A DNA stretch of 59,554 nucleotides, from NCBI GenBank assembly GCA_031256875.1, contig JAIRPQ010000004.1:1-59554 (forward strand), given 5' to 3'. The translations under genes were made by a program, and so were the position numbers. This document shows positions 1-7,876 of this stretch, one piece after another (positions within the stretch are counted from its first letter, which is position 1; each line of letters opens with the position of its first letter). This stretch comes from Eubacteriales Family XIII. Incertae Sedis bacterium (lineage in GTDB: Bacteria; Bacillota; Clostridia; Peptostreptococcales; Anaerovoracaceae). The notes below the pieces were generated by a model. It worked only from the letters and a program-made list of their open reading frames with translations, searched no databases and was not told where the DNA came from.

Positions 1-2
1 AT

Positions 3-77
3 AGTTTTGATTATGGCACTGTTACAAAAATAAGAGTATTCGATAATCTTGGGATGTTGGAGTGGCTATACAATTAA
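3..77 (+). CDS. C-terminal end of an upstream gene (partial)
   Basis: A reading frame open from the left edge encodes 24 residues ending in LGMLEWLYN and stops at a TAA at 75-77, just ahead of the ribosome binding site of the next gene. The short tail has a normal protein-like composition, so it is probably the end of a gene whose body lies outside the window. Nothing can be said about function. Confidence 0.4.
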   Translation, partial: SFDYGTVTKIRVFDNLGMLEWLYN

Positions 78-93
78 TCGTTAGGAGGATTCA

Positions 94-1365
94 ATGAATA
101 GAAAAGCACCGATTTTAGTACGTGTAGCGATTGTTTTGTTTGCAGTGCTGCTCTCTGCCCCGTGCATTTATGCAGCTGGCGCCGTGGAAGAACCATTGAG
201 AGCCATACTGGAGTTCAATTCATATACAAAATGCTCTATCGTGAATGCTGAAGGCGAAGAAATGATTTATGATTTTGGCGAATGCACGGGAAGCATGGCC
301 GTCGGTGAACAGCTCTACAGCATTACATCGTCTCAAACACGGTTTATCGTAAACAGCAGTGCATCATTCATGTATAAGCGGCTTACGCCAAATGGCAAAA
401 GCTATTTTGGAGTGCAAAGCAAATTGATAAGCTTAGTTGCCGAAACGAATAATGAGGACAGCATCACGCTGTGCAATGAAGATGGCTGTAAAAAAGCGAT
501 TATTTCTGGAACGCATGTTGAGTTCAGCGTCAGCATGTATGCACCGAACAGCGGATTAAAAGGGGTGGATATCACGGGAACCGGCTCTGGCAATGTGGTG
601 ATAAGCGATACGCAAAACGGGGTGCTTGTATCGGGGGCAACAGGCGAGGTTTCGTTTGTCGCGAACGACTTAAATGACAGCAATGGCAGCATCAGAAAAG
701 TTGAGGTAATTGGTCTAGGTGGAGACATCCTTTTTTACGGAAGTGGCAAAAGTCCCATCTCTGTCAGCGGTGCGGTGCGGCTCAGCTCCAAATGGTATAA
801 TTCTGTCCACGGGCTGCACGTATGCAGGATGGCGGATCCGAACAGACTGCTACTGTATTGGAACAGGGTTAGACCCGCAGCCGGCTACAATATTTACAGA
901 TATGACCCCGAGTCCAGGTCTTACAATAAAATAGTTTCGCTTGCCGGCAAGTCGTCCCGCGCATGGGTGGACGGCTCGGCGCAGCAGGGCAAGACCTATC
1001 GGTACAGGGTCGCATACTACACGTACTCCGCAAGTCCTATACGCAAGAAGCGCACCGGTGCGATGAGCTACAGCGTATCGGGGGTCACCGAGCATGATAC
1101 ATACGGGAACGCGCTTTCAGTCAAAGTTAACAAAGGGAAGCTAAAAGGCAGTGTGGGCGGCAGTGCCAAGCTCACGGTTTCCGTCATTGCCGCACAGGGC
1201 AAGCGAGTAGTCAGCGGTGCGGTGCGGTGGTACACATCGAACGCGAGGGTGGCCACAGTAAGTCCCTCAGGCAGAGTAATGTTCAAGGGTAAAGGTAAAT
1301 GCTACGTATACGCAAAGGCACATGACGGAATTAACAGCAGGAATGTGAGAGTAGAGGTGTCATGA
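94..1365 (+). CDS. Secreted protein with fibronectin III-like and Big2 domains
   Basis: A 423-residue exported protein. It has an N-terminal signal peptide (residues 1 to about 28, hydrophobic core then IYAAGA) and an unassigned region of about 210 residues. A fibronectin type III-like module follows from about residue 245 to 330 (LLLYWNRV, AAGYNIYRY, GKTYRYRVAYY). A bacterial Ig-like Big2 module runs from about 341 to the end (AVRWYTSNARVATVSPSGRV). Big2 and FN3 modules are common in adhesive or matrix-binding surface proteins. No LPXTG motif or transmembrane anchor is visible, so it is probably released or loosely attached. The ATG is set by TTAGGAGG a few bases upstream. The gene ends in two consecutive stops (TGATGA), after which related sequence continues in the same frame. 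Confidence 0.7.
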   Translation: MNRKAPILVRVAIVLFAVLLSAPCIYAAGAVEEPLRAILEFNSYTKCSIVNAEGEEMIYDFGECTGSMAVGEQLYSITSSQTRFIVNSSASFMYKRLTPNGKSYFGVQSKLISLVAETNNEDSITLCNEDGCKKAIISGTHVEFSVSMYAPNSGLKGVDITGTGSGNVVISDTQNGVLVSGATGEVSFVANDLNDSNGSIRKVEVIGLGGDILFYGSGKSPISVSGAVRLSSKWYNSVHGLHVCRMADPNRLLLYWNRVRPAAGYNIYRYDPESRSYNKIVSLAGKSSRAWVDGSAQQGKTYRYRVAYYTYSASPIRKKRTGAMSYSVSGVTEHDTYGNALSVKVNKGKLKGSVGGSAKLTVSVIAAQGKRVVSGAVRWYTSNARVATVSPSGRVMFKGKGKCYVYAKAHDGINSRNVRVEVS

Positions 1366-1368
1366 TGA

Positions 1369-2067
1369 TTTCATACGGGAAGAAAGAGCACTTCGCATAC
1401 AGACACCCACCTTTCCACAGGTAGAGTATATAGGTATGCAGTCCGACCATATGCCGAAGAAGAAGGTCAGCGGCATTACGGCACACTTAGCTACTGGGTT
1501 AAGGCGAGGGCACATACGCACGGCGCAAAAAATGCGAATGCCGCCAGTGTGTTGCTCTACGACAACAGCCTGTCGATGGGATTCTTTGACAGAGCGATGG
1601 GGCATGCTTACGCAAGAGCGTCAAAAAACGGCGGCACAAAAGGTGTTAGCCCCGTCAGCATGGCTGTACGGTGGTATTCGTCAAACACAGGGATTGCGTC
1701 CGTGAATAAAAATGGCCGTATTTCAACTGATGCTACTGCGGGCACATGCTATATATATGCGCTGGCACATAACGGCATCAGGGAGAGAATAAGAATCACG
1801 GTGAGCGACTACGCACATCCGACGGGCTTTGATCTGGGCAGGGTGCTGCACGGCATTCCCGACAAGAGCCTTATTATAGAAGGGGGGAAGGACTTCCTGA
1901 CATTCTATATCACCGAGATAACAGGCGAGGGCGCGAATCATGACGATATGGGCAGCTTCCACAAGGTCAGATACTATTACAACAAAGATCTTTACGACTG
2001 GGCTCCTGACAACTATTATTTCACTGATATCGCCCTGCACTGGGGGTACGGGGTGGATAGCCTATGA
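1369..2067 (+). pseudogene. Decayed FN3-Big2 surface protein fragment
   Basis: Directly after the TGATGA of the preceding gene, and in its frame, an open stretch begins in the middle of an FN3-like module (DTHLSTGRVYRYAVRPYA). It passes through a Big2-like module (MAVRWYSSNTGIASVNKNGR) and ends with about 85 residues not present in the first gene (LHGIPDKSLIIEGGKDFLTF onward). It has no signal peptide, start codon or ribosome binding site of its own. The simplest reading is the remains of a paralogous surface-protein gene that lost its 5' part by recombination with its neighbour. Stop-codon readthrough producing a longer protein is possible but less likely with two stops in tandem. Confidence 0.55.
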
Positions 2068-2150
2068 TGAAGTAAACCATTTTTGCCAGTCACCATCTGT
2101 CGTTCTGCGTGATGCGCCTCACAAAGTGTATGTAAATTTCTGCGTAGGGG

Positions 2151-2179
2151 TTGTGCCATCCATGCCCGTGTTATATAAT
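2151..2179 (+). promoter_or_regulatory. Sigma-70-type promoter for the lysine-rich surface protein
   Basis: TTGTGC (2151-2156) and a perfect TATAAT (2174-2179) are separated by exactly 17 bases. Transcription would start near 2186, leaving a leader of about 180 bases before the ATG at 2367. I found no recognisable riboswitch motif in that leader. Confidence 0.6.
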
Positions 2180-2366
2180 TGTCAAAGAGGTAGCTCATTT
2201 GAGTTGCAAATTTTATTTGGAGGGTCGCTTTATGCAAAGGTGTTGTTTTGTGCAAATCCAATAATGCGCTTTCCTAATTCGCCGTGTTCTTTTGACGGGG
2301 GACACATTTTATTACCGCACAGGACAGGATGGGTTTCCTTTGCGGGGAATGAAAGGAGATTATTTA

Positions 2367-4097
2367 ATGGTAACAGTTATGAAAAAGAAGGCATCTATCA
2401 GGTTGCTGACAGCGGTGCTGGCAATAGCCCTGATTTTCACAGGGTTCGCCTTCCTGCCCGGCCAGCAGGCCAGCGCGGTAGAAGATACCACCGCACAGTT
2501 GACGGTTGTTGTGCCTGGCGTTCAGGGTGGTTGGGTTGATCTCTACAAATATGATGCCGATGCATCAACGCCGACCGCACCCGTGTATACTGAGGAAGAT
2601 TGGGCTAGAGTTGGCATAGATGGGATTGCGAACTTCACGGGTACATATGAGGCTGGCACGTATACCCTCTATTACGGCAATTCGTATTCGTATTGGGATG
2701 AGGCTACGCGTACATACATAAGCACCAAAGCACCTGTAACAAACCAGTATCTGGGCGGATGGTTCGGTGATATTGGTGCCATGCCGAGCATCTCGAAGAT
2801 ACAGACCTTCGGGCTTGCCCCCGGTGCGCATGTAGTCCAGCAGTTTCCGTTGGTGACGCCATCGTTTATCAAAGTAACAGTGACGCCCACAGACTATACC
2901 GACTATAATGAGGTAAGAGACGAAACAGGCAATCTGATATCTAGAACTAGGACAATAGACACTTCCACATGGGCAGCAGCGAGCCTTATTTTCAAGACCC
3001 CCAACGGCGCGACAGCTCTTGCGAACATTCCGGTTATAGATAGCATCCCCTATACACCGACTGCGGCCGGCGTGTGGTACATACCTACGGTAAGCGGCCA
3101 GAAATATTATGTCAGGGGTAGCGGCTACACCGAAAGATATGCATATGAATGGAATCGTCTGGTGGATACCGATTATTATGAGACTCAGTGGTATGGTGGA
3201 TACACGGGAGATGCCATCGTTGGGAATCCCACGAATCTGAAAGCGGTCACCGGTCCTGCTGTTGGCGTGACGGATATAGGTACTATTGCCCTTAAGCCCG
3301 CCACAGGAGTTATCCAGGGTACAACTGCTCTAACCAATCAAGGGGTCTCCGCAGTTAATATTGCTACGGGTGAAGATGGCAATTTCCAGCGCACCCAAGG
3401 GATTATTGGTTATAATCCAGATGGCAGCGCTCAGTGGGGTCCCACGCTGGGCTACACGATTAAAGGCCTGAAGAAGGGCGTATATGCTGTCAGCTCAGGC
3501 GGTACAGTGAATATCGTCAGCGTTGCGGGCACAGTCACCCAGAACTTCGGCTATCCGATTCCCGAGGTGAACACGGGTAGGGTAGACACGCAGTTCACGG
3601 GCGAAAAGGTCAAGGGCAAGAAGATTGTCGCCAAGGCCACAGCGTACAACGCCGGTCTCGGTGTCACGCCTACCTTCAAGTATTTCTGGACGGACGGCGC
3701 GAAGATTCTCTCGAAGAAGAACACGTACAAGGTCGCCAAGAACTATGTGAACAAGAACCTCTATGTGGTAACGGTCGCGACGGCGAGCAAGTATTCCGAC
3801 TACACCATCACAGGTGCCCCGGGCAACACGCTTGGCACTCCTGCGGTGCAGGTCGCTGTCACAGGCACGTACAAGACCGGCAAGAAGCTGACCGCGAAAG
3901 CTACGACGACGAATGTCAACGGCGCCAAGTACAAGTACCAGTGGTACCGCGGCAACAAGAAGATCGCCAAGGCGACGAAAAAGACCTACAAGCTGACAAA
4001 GGCAGACAAGAAGAAGAAGGTCTACGTAGTCGTGACAGCGACGAAGAAGGGCTGGTCAGACGCTTCGGTCAAGAGCCCAGCCAAAAAAGTAAAGTAA
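2367..4097 (+). CDS. Secreted surface protein with C-terminal Ig-like lysine-rich repeats
   Basis: A 576-residue exported protein. The signal peptide is clear (MKKK, hydrophobic stretch, GQQASA; cleavage near residue 37). The central 370 residues are rich in Tyr, Thr and Gly and resemble no family I recognise. Two C-terminal modules start near residues 406 and 494. Each runs TG-x-x-K-x-GKK-x-x-AKA then a Y-x-W core (YFWTDG, YQWYRG) then NTYKVAK or KTYKLTK and ends VTAT. This is a common bacterial Ig-like repeat of large surface proteins. The lysine density there suggests binding to anionic wall polymers, which is inference. The start was chosen because AAAGGAG precedes ATG 2367 at normal spacing. 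An upstream in-frame extension lacks such a site. Confidence 0.7.
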   Translation: MVTVMKKKASIRLLTAVLAIALIFTGFAFLPGQQASAVEDTTAQLTVVVPGVQGGWVDLYKYDADASTPTAPVYTEEDWARVGIDGIANFTGTYEAGTYTLYYGNSYSYWDEATRTYISTKAPVTNQYLGGWFGDIGAMPSISKIQTFGLAPGAHVVQQFPLVTPSFIKVTVTPTDYTDYNEVRDETGNLISRTRTIDTSTWAAASLIFKTPNGATALANIPVIDSIPYTPTAAGVWYIPTVSGQKYYVRGSGYTERYAYEWNRLVDTDYYETQWYGGYTGDAIVGNPTNLKAVTGPAVGVTDIGTIALKPATGVIQGTTALTNQGVSAVNIATGEDGNFQRTQGIIGYNPDGSAQWGPTLGYTIKGLKKGVYAVSSGGTVNIVSVAGTVTQNFGYPIPEVNTGRVDTQFTGEKVKGKKIVAKATAYNAGLGVTPTFKYFWTDGAKILSKKNTYKVAKNYVNKNLYVVTVATASKYSDYTITGAPGNTLGTPAVQVAVTGTYKTGKKLTAKATTTNVNGAKYKYQWYRGNKKIAKATKKTYKLTKADKKKKVYVVVTATKKGWSDASVKSPAKKVK

Positions 4098-4142
4098 GAT
4101 GCCATCCGGCATAAACTACTAGACATCCCCCGTTAGAACATC

Positions 4143-4182
4143 AAAAAGAGCCCTGCAAATCCGCAAGGCTCTTTTGTTTTTA
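4143..4182. terminator. Bidirectional rho-independent terminator
   Basis: The stem AAAAGAGCC...GGCTCTTTT, with one internal mismatch and a short loop, is followed by a run of T on the plus strand. The A-run on the left serves the same purpose on the minus strand. It lies between the convergent surface-protein gene and hicA. Confidence 0.75.
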
Positions 4183-4198
4183 TATATGTGGCGCATCG

Positions 4199-4417
4199 CT
4201 ATAGTAGATTCATCAAATGTTCCAATTCAATTCCGGCTTGGTGAAGGATGCTCCTTAATGTGCCCCTTGCTATTGTGTCGTGCATTGGGATGATTACCGT
4301 GTGGACACCATCTGTATACTTGACGTGGCTTCCTTTCCTGCTTTTGTAATTGAAGCCTATGCTCTCTAATGCGCGAATCAATTCCCTTGGTTCGAGAATG
4401 GGATATTTCTCGCCCAT
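4199..4417 (-). CDS. hicA: HicA-type mRNA interferase toxin
   Basis: A 72-residue protein of the HicA family, small double-stranded RNA-binding-fold ribonucleases that cleave mRNA when not bound by HicB. It shows the family layout: an N-terminal helix (PRELIRALESIGF), then KSRKGSHVKYTDG containing the conserved Gly-Ser-His with the catalytic histidine, then the strand TVIIPMH and a C-terminal helix (LRSILHQAGI). Its start overlaps the stop of hicB by one base, so the antitoxin is made first. This order is the reverse of the classical hicA-hicB arrangement but is common in Clostridia. Confidence 0.85.
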   Translation of the reverse strand: MGEKYPILEPRELIRALESIGFNYKSRKGSHVKYTDGVHTVIIPMHDTIARGTLRSILHQAGIELEHLMNLL

Positions 4418-4623
4418 CAGACAGCGACCTCTAGCGCTGTAACGTAGACGCGGGAATAGTCAGGGATATCAGTCTTGTCCTCAAAATACAATTCGAGGGC
4501 TTCTTTTAGATTTGAGAGCGCATCGTTCAGAGTCTTGCCCTGCGACGCGATGCCGTTCTCCAGGCAGGTTGCTACCACCCATTCCCCTTCGTCTTGAAGG
4601 GATACCGTGAATTTGAAAGACAT
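4417..4623 (-). CDS. hicB: HicB-type antitoxin, short form
   Basis: A 68-residue HicB N-terminal (RNase H-like fold) domain: FKFTVSLQDEGEWVVATCLE, then GIASQGKTLNDALSNLKEAL and an acidic tail. It would neutralise the HicA partner encoded immediately downstream. It has no C-terminal helix-turn-helix or ribbon-helix-helix, so autorepression, if present, must work differently from long HicB proteins. The start at 4623 is fixed by GGAGGT seven bases upstream. An in-frame extension further upstream runs antisense-like through the tRNA gene and is not coding. Confidence 0.85.
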   Translation of the reverse strand: MSFKFTVSLQDEGEWVVATCLENGIASQGKTLNDALSNLKEALELYFEDKTDIPDYSRVYVTALEVAV

Positions 4624-4673
4624 TTTAGCTACCTCCATCATATTAGTGGGCAGAGACAGAAAAGAATCAAAAT

Positions 4674-4716
4674 AAAAACAAGGGAATGACGAACCGTCCA
4701 TCCTTCCCTTGTTTTT
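4674..4716 (-). terminator. Terminator downstream of tRNA-Thr
   Basis: A hairpin with arms AACAAGGGAA and TTCCCTTGTT and a 17-base loop directly follows the tRNA 3' end on the minus strand, followed by T-rich sequence. It separates the tRNA transcript from hicBA. Confidence 0.6.
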
Positions 4717-4791
4717 GGAGCTACCCGCCGGATTTGAACCGGCGGCCTGCTGATTACGAATCAGCTGCTCTACCAACTGAGCTAGGGTAGC
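4716..4791 (-). tRNA. tRNA-Thr (anticodon CGU)
   Basis: The minus strand folds as a 76-base cloverleaf. It has an acceptor GCTACCC/GGGTAGC, a D arm containing AGCTCAGTTGGTAGAGC, an anticodon stem GCTGA/TCAGC with loop TTCGTAA (anticodon CGT), a five-base variable loop and a T arm GCCGG-TTCAAAT-CCGGC. The CCA end is encoded. It reads ACG threonine codons. Confidence 0.95.
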
Positions 4792-4853
4792 GTATTTGAT
4801 TTTTTTCGCCACGGCCGCTTTGAATGTTCTGCTAACCGCGCAGATATTTATTT

Positions 4854-4871
4854 TACCACACGTGGTATAAT
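4854..4871 (+). promoter_or_regulatory. Operator-like palindrome merging with a -10 box ahead of the crotonase gene
   Basis: TACCAC-AC-GTGGTA is a perfect inverted repeat at 4854-4867, and its right arm runs into a perfect TATAAT at 4866-4871. A repressor bound there would block the promoter of the crotonase gene, which starts about 50 bases downstream. No strong -35 hexamer is visible at the right spacing. Confidence 0.5.
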
Positions 4872-4922
4872 GTTGCCAATAGGTTTTTTTGTTTTGTTCA
4901 AATATTTGAAGGAGAATTGGAT

Positions 4923-5705
4923 ATGAGCAGCTATAAAACGATAAAATACGAGCTGAAGGAAGGCGTGTTATTCATCGCGATAAACCGCCCCGAGGCGTTG
5001 AACGCGCTGAACGACACCGTGCTCGACGAGCTTTCGGCCGCGTTTTCGGTCGCCGCGTCGGACGACGATGTGAAGGTGGTCGTGCTGACCGGCGAGGGCA
5101 GGTCCTTCGTGGCGGGCGCGGACATCGCGCAGATGGTGGGATTCGACATGCCCGAGCAGCGCGCATATTGTCAGAAAGGCATCTCCACGATGAACTTCAT
5201 CGACGATATGCCGAAGCCGGTCATAGCCGCCATCAATGGCTTCGCGCTCGGCGGCGGATGCGAGCTGGCGATGTCCTGCGACATCAGGCTCGCGTCCGAT
5301 AAGGCGAAGTTCGGACAGCCGGAGGTGAACCTCGGCATACTGCCGGGCTTCGGCGGAACGCAGCGCCTGCCGAGACTCGTCGGAAAGGGGATGGCGAACT
5401 ACCTCATACTGACCGGCGAAATCATCGGCGCGGACGAAGCGAAGAACATCGGGCTCGTCGAGAAGGTATATCCCGCAGATGAGCTGCTCGCGGAAGCCGA
5501 GAAGCTTGCCCGCCTCATCATGACGAAATCGCCGATAGGCGTCCAGCAGTCCTTGCTCGCGATCAGCAGGGGCACCGAGACCGACCTGAAAACGGGGTGC
5601 GTCATAGAGACCGAAGCGTTCATGAGCACCGCGTGTTCAGAGGACAAGGTCATCGGCATGAAGGCGTTTCTCGAAAAGGGCACGCCCGAGTTCAAGGGCC
5701 GCTAA
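4923..5705 (+). CDS. crt: Enoyl-CoA hydratase/crotonase (3-hydroxybutyryl-CoA dehydratase type)
   Basis: A 260-residue crotonase-fold enzyme of standard length, cytoplasmic, which would interconvert 3-hydroxyacyl-CoA and trans-2-enoyl-CoA (short-chain, by similarity to clostridial Crt). The oxyanion-hole segments are present: GRSFVAGADIAQM and NGFALGGGCELAMSCD. Both catalytic glutamates sit in the usual contexts: GGGCELAM and GQPEVNLGILPGFGGTQRL. AAGGAG lies nine bases before ATG 4923, which decides the start. The gene stands alone between an operator-like promoter and a strong terminator. No thiolase or 3-hydroxyacyl-CoA dehydrogenase is adjacent, so its pathway (butyrate formation or acyl-CoA degradation) cannot be read from context. 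Confidence 0.85.
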   Translation: MSSYKTIKYELKEGVLFIAINRPEALNALNDTVLDELSAAFSVAASDDDVKVVVLTGEGRSFVAGADIAQMVGFDMPEQRAYCQKGISTMNFIDDMPKPVIAAINGFALGGGCELAMSCDIRLASDKAKFGQPEVNLGILPGFGGTQRLPRLVGKGMANYLILTGEIIGADEAKNIGLVEKVYPADELLAEAEKLARLIMTKSPIGVQQSLLAISRGTETDLKTGCVIETEAFMSTACSEDKVIGMKAFLEKGTPEFKGR

Positions 5706-5761
5706 GCGCGGGGTAGTAGGCCGCGCTGCAAATGCGAAAGCGCGGGCGGCGTGAAAACAAG

Positions 5762-5799
5762 AAAAGGCGCCCTGTGGCAATTCCCACAGGGCGCCTTTT
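5762..5799. terminator. Strong bidirectional terminator
   Basis: A perfect 16-base-pair stem (AAAAGGCGCCCTGTGG paired with CCACAGGGCGCCTTTT) with a six-base loop. A/T runs at both edges let it serve the crotonase gene and the convergent corrinoid operon. Confidence 0.92.
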
Positions 5800-5817
5800 G
5801 CGTCTTGGCAACATATG

Positions 5818-6513
5818 TTAGCCTACCTGTGAGAGGCCGCCTATGCTCAGTGAGTCGTCCAGCGTGATGGATGAGCCTGGTTCGAACACGAAGAAATCCT
5901 CGCGCGGCCAGTCCCCCGTGACGAGCATGCGCAGCAGGCGGAGATTCCCCGAGATGACGTCGACAGGAACGCCCGTGACCTCCGAAAGCTCCGCGATACC
6001 GTCTTTGACGCCGGACACATCGAAAGCGCCCGTGTCCACGACGGTCAGATATTCATAGTGTTTCAGCATCTCCCGCGTGACCATGCGGGCCTTCTCCTCG
6101 CCGTATTTTTCCACGAGCGCCCTGTAGTCCGACGCCGAATTGCTCTCCGCGTCCAGATAGCCCTCCGTGAAAAAATACCTCTTGGTGCCGTAGCCGTCGC
6201 GGGCCTTCTGTGAGCCGAGGAATAGAGGTATGCAGTCCGCGGCTTTCGGCATCACGAGCCTGCGGGCGCCTGGCTCCACGCCGACCATGGCGTTGCCGCA
6301 AAACCCGAATACCAGAAGCACGGTACCGTACTCATCCGGTATCCCCGCCAGCTCATCGCAGATAGATTCGCGCAGGCGATCGGTGTGGTCGTGCTGCCCC
6401 GAATCCACCCAGTAGACAGGCAGCTTGGAGCCCACGGCTTCCATCACGAGCTCCAGCTCGGGCTTCAGCGTTTCGCAAGCGACGACGCAAGCGTTTTTCA
6501 GAGCGTCATCCAT
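5818..6513 (-). CDS. DUF1638 protein, corrinoid-operon associated
   Basis: A 231-residue cytoplasmic protein resembling DUF1638. The pattern is VLLVFGFCGNAMVGVEPG followed by RLVMPKAADCIPLFLGS, with the family's Gly-Cys-Gly-like and Asp-Cys-Ile motifs, then a segment resembling the YFFTEGYLD stretch. DUF1638 genes are regularly found beside corrinoid proteins and methyltransferases, but no biochemical role is established that I know of. Cys and His residues could bind metal. The start at 6513 overlaps the corrinoid gene stop (TGATG), indicating translational coupling. A longer in-frame version would run back into the corrinoid gene and has no homology. It is the last gene of the RACo operon. 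Confidence 0.75.
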   Translation of the reverse strand: MDDALKNACVVACETLKPELELVMEAVGSKLPVYWVDSGQHDHTDRLRESICDELAGIPDEYGTVLLVFGFCGNAMVGVEPGARRLVMPKAADCIPLFLGSQKARDGYGTKRYFFTEGYLDAESNSASDYRALVEKYGEEKARMVTREMLKHYEYLTVVDTGAFDVSGVKDGIAELSEVTGVPVDVISGNLRLLRMLVTGDWPREDFFVFEPGSSITLDDSLSIGGLSQVG

Positions 6514-7166
6514 CACACCGCCTGACCTTTCGCGTAAACGGAGTCTGCGAATATCACCGCGTCCCTCGCGTGCGGGCCGTAGGCGTCCGCCCCGCAATAC
6601 CCCGCGAATTTCGCGGACAGCGGAGCGCCACCCACGATGGTCTTGACCCTGCTGCTGAGCCCCGTCCTTTTCAGTTCCTCTATCGTGCTGATGATGGAGG
6701 GCATGCACGTGGTGAGGAGACACGAGATGGCCATGATGCGGGCGCCGCTTTTTCTCGCCGCGTCCACGAAGTCAGACGGCGAAGCGTCCACGCCGATATC
6801 TATGACTTCGTATCCGGCCGCGCGCAGCAGGCTGGACGTCACGCCCTTCCCGATATCGTGCAGATCGTCTTTGGCTGTGCCTATGACGACCTTGCCCTTG
6901 CTCTTTATGGGAGTGAGTATTCCGGACTCGGAATCCGGCATGATGATATCCACGGCCAGCCGGAAAATCTCGGCCGAAACCACCAGGTCCGCGACGAACA
7001 TCCGGCCTTCGCCAAAGGCGTCGTCCACAGCCATGATGCCGCCGTGCAGATCCCTGATGATTTCCTCATTCGTTGCGCCGGATTCCTTCTGCGCTCTCAC
7101 TTCGGCAAGTATCTCGGACTGGGACAGCCCGAGGAACAATTCCTGCATCCTGCTCTTGGCTAACAT
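6513..7166 (-). CDS. Corrinoid (B12-binding) methyl carrier protein, MtaC/MtgC-like
   Basis: A 217-residue two-domain corrinoid protein of standard length. The N-terminal helical cap runs from about residue 10 to 85 (MtaC-type methionine-synthase-like B12-binding 1). A Rossmann-like B12-binding domain follows, with the cobalt-ligand motif DLHDIGKG (His103), then ISCLLTT and VGGAPL. Such proteins accept a methyl group on cob(I)amide from a substrate-specific methyltransferase and pass it to tetrahydrofolate via an MtgA-type enzyme. No substrate methyltransferase (MtaB, MttB or aryl type) is encoded next to it. An MtgA-like protein is encoded at 21733-22539. AGAGGA precedes the ATG. Confidence 0.9.
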   Translation of the reverse strand: MLAKSRMQELFLGLSQSEILAEVRAQKESGATNEEIIRDLHGGIMAVDDAFGEGRMFVADLVVSAEIFRLAVDIIMPDSESGILTPIKSKGKVVIGTAKDDLHDIGKGVTSSLLRAAGYEVIDIGVDASPSDFVDAARKSGARIMAISCLLTTCMPSIISTIEELKRTGLSSRVKTIVGGAPLSAKFAGYCGADAYGPHARDAVIFADSVYAKGQAV

Positions 7167-7178
7167 GCCTACATCCTC

Positions 7179-7847
7179 TCAGACAACGGGCGGCAACAAT
7201 TCACGGAAACGCTTCATGCGCGCTATGAGGATATCGCCCGCAACCGCGACATCCTCGGCAGTATATCCAAAGACGATGGTCTCGTCGTAAAGCATCTGCG
7301 CAGCCGGCGGAAACTCATCGTCGCCTTCCCACATGAGCACCTTCATCATCAGCCCGTTCATGAATCTGAAGCAATAGCCCACGTCGCATTTCGGTTCGGG
7401 AACAGCGGCGAGCGACGGCACCGTTTCCATTATTCTTTTGAAAGCATCCGTGTCCCGCCCGAACTCGCGCAGGAACCGGCTGATGACGCGCCCCTGAAAA
7501 TTCGAGCCGTAGACATCCCCCCACGGCAGCTCGTTGTACGCGATGTATTTGTCAATGGGTTCGATGTATTTTCCTTCGTCGAGGTAGCGCAGCATGAGGA
7601 TGCGCTCGTACGGATTGATGGGGAACGCCAGCGGATCCGAGCTGTCCTTTGGCTCTATTGTCGCGTCCGGCCAGCTCACGGCATATTCCGCGCCCATGAG
7701 CGTGAGCGTGAACTCCCCCCGCTCCGCGTCGTAGGGCACGGCCGTGCGGCTGCTGATGCCTGCCGGTTCGAGCGACGTGAAAATCCTCGTGTAGTGTTCG
7801 ATGGGCTTCTCTGTCATCTGCCCTGGGTTGTATACGGGCTTCGCCAT
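7179..7847 (-). CDS. DUF3786-like protein
   Basis: A 222-residue soluble protein with the features of DUF3786: an N-terminal stretch ending in YAVSWPD, a central PYERILMLRYL, then NELPWGDVYGSNFQGR, and a C-terminal MKVLMWEGDDEFPPAAQMLYDE. DUF3786 proteins occur in methanogens, acetogens and other corrinoid-rich anaerobes, often beside RACo, corrinoid proteins or CODH. Their function is not established. It lies between RACo (29 bases upstream) and the corrinoid protein (12 bases downstream), so it presumably helps maturation or reactivation of that protein. GAGGAG sits six bases before the ATG. Confidence 0.75.
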   Translation of the reverse strand: MAKPVYNPGQMTEKPIEHYTRIFTSLEPAGISSRTAVPYDAERGEFTLTLMGAEYAVSWPDATIEPKDSSDPLAFPINPYERILMLRYLDEGKYIEPIDKYIAYNELPWGDVYGSNFQGRVISRFLREFGRDTDAFKRIMETVPSLAAVPEPKCDVGYCFRFMNGLMMKVLMWEGDDEFPPAAQMLYDETIVFGYTAEDVAVAGDILIARMKRFRELLPPVV

Positions 7848-7876
7848 GGCATTCTCCTCTATCTATTACTCAATAA

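Noticed and set aside
1436..1705. Separate reading frame overlapping the surface-protein fragment
   Set aside because: The FN3-Big2 similarity lies in the other frame. This one has no recognisable domain.
2186..2366. Riboswitch in the leader of the lysine-rich surface protein
   Set aside because: The leader is long enough, but I could not match a cyclic-di-GMP, cobalamin or other known motif.
4624..4812. An in-frame N-terminal extension of hicB reading LAQLVEQLIRNQQAAGSNPAG
   Set aside because: This is the well-known spurious translation of a tRNA gene. The tRNA-Thr cloverleaf occupies it, and hicB has a proper ribosome binding site at its own ATG 4623.
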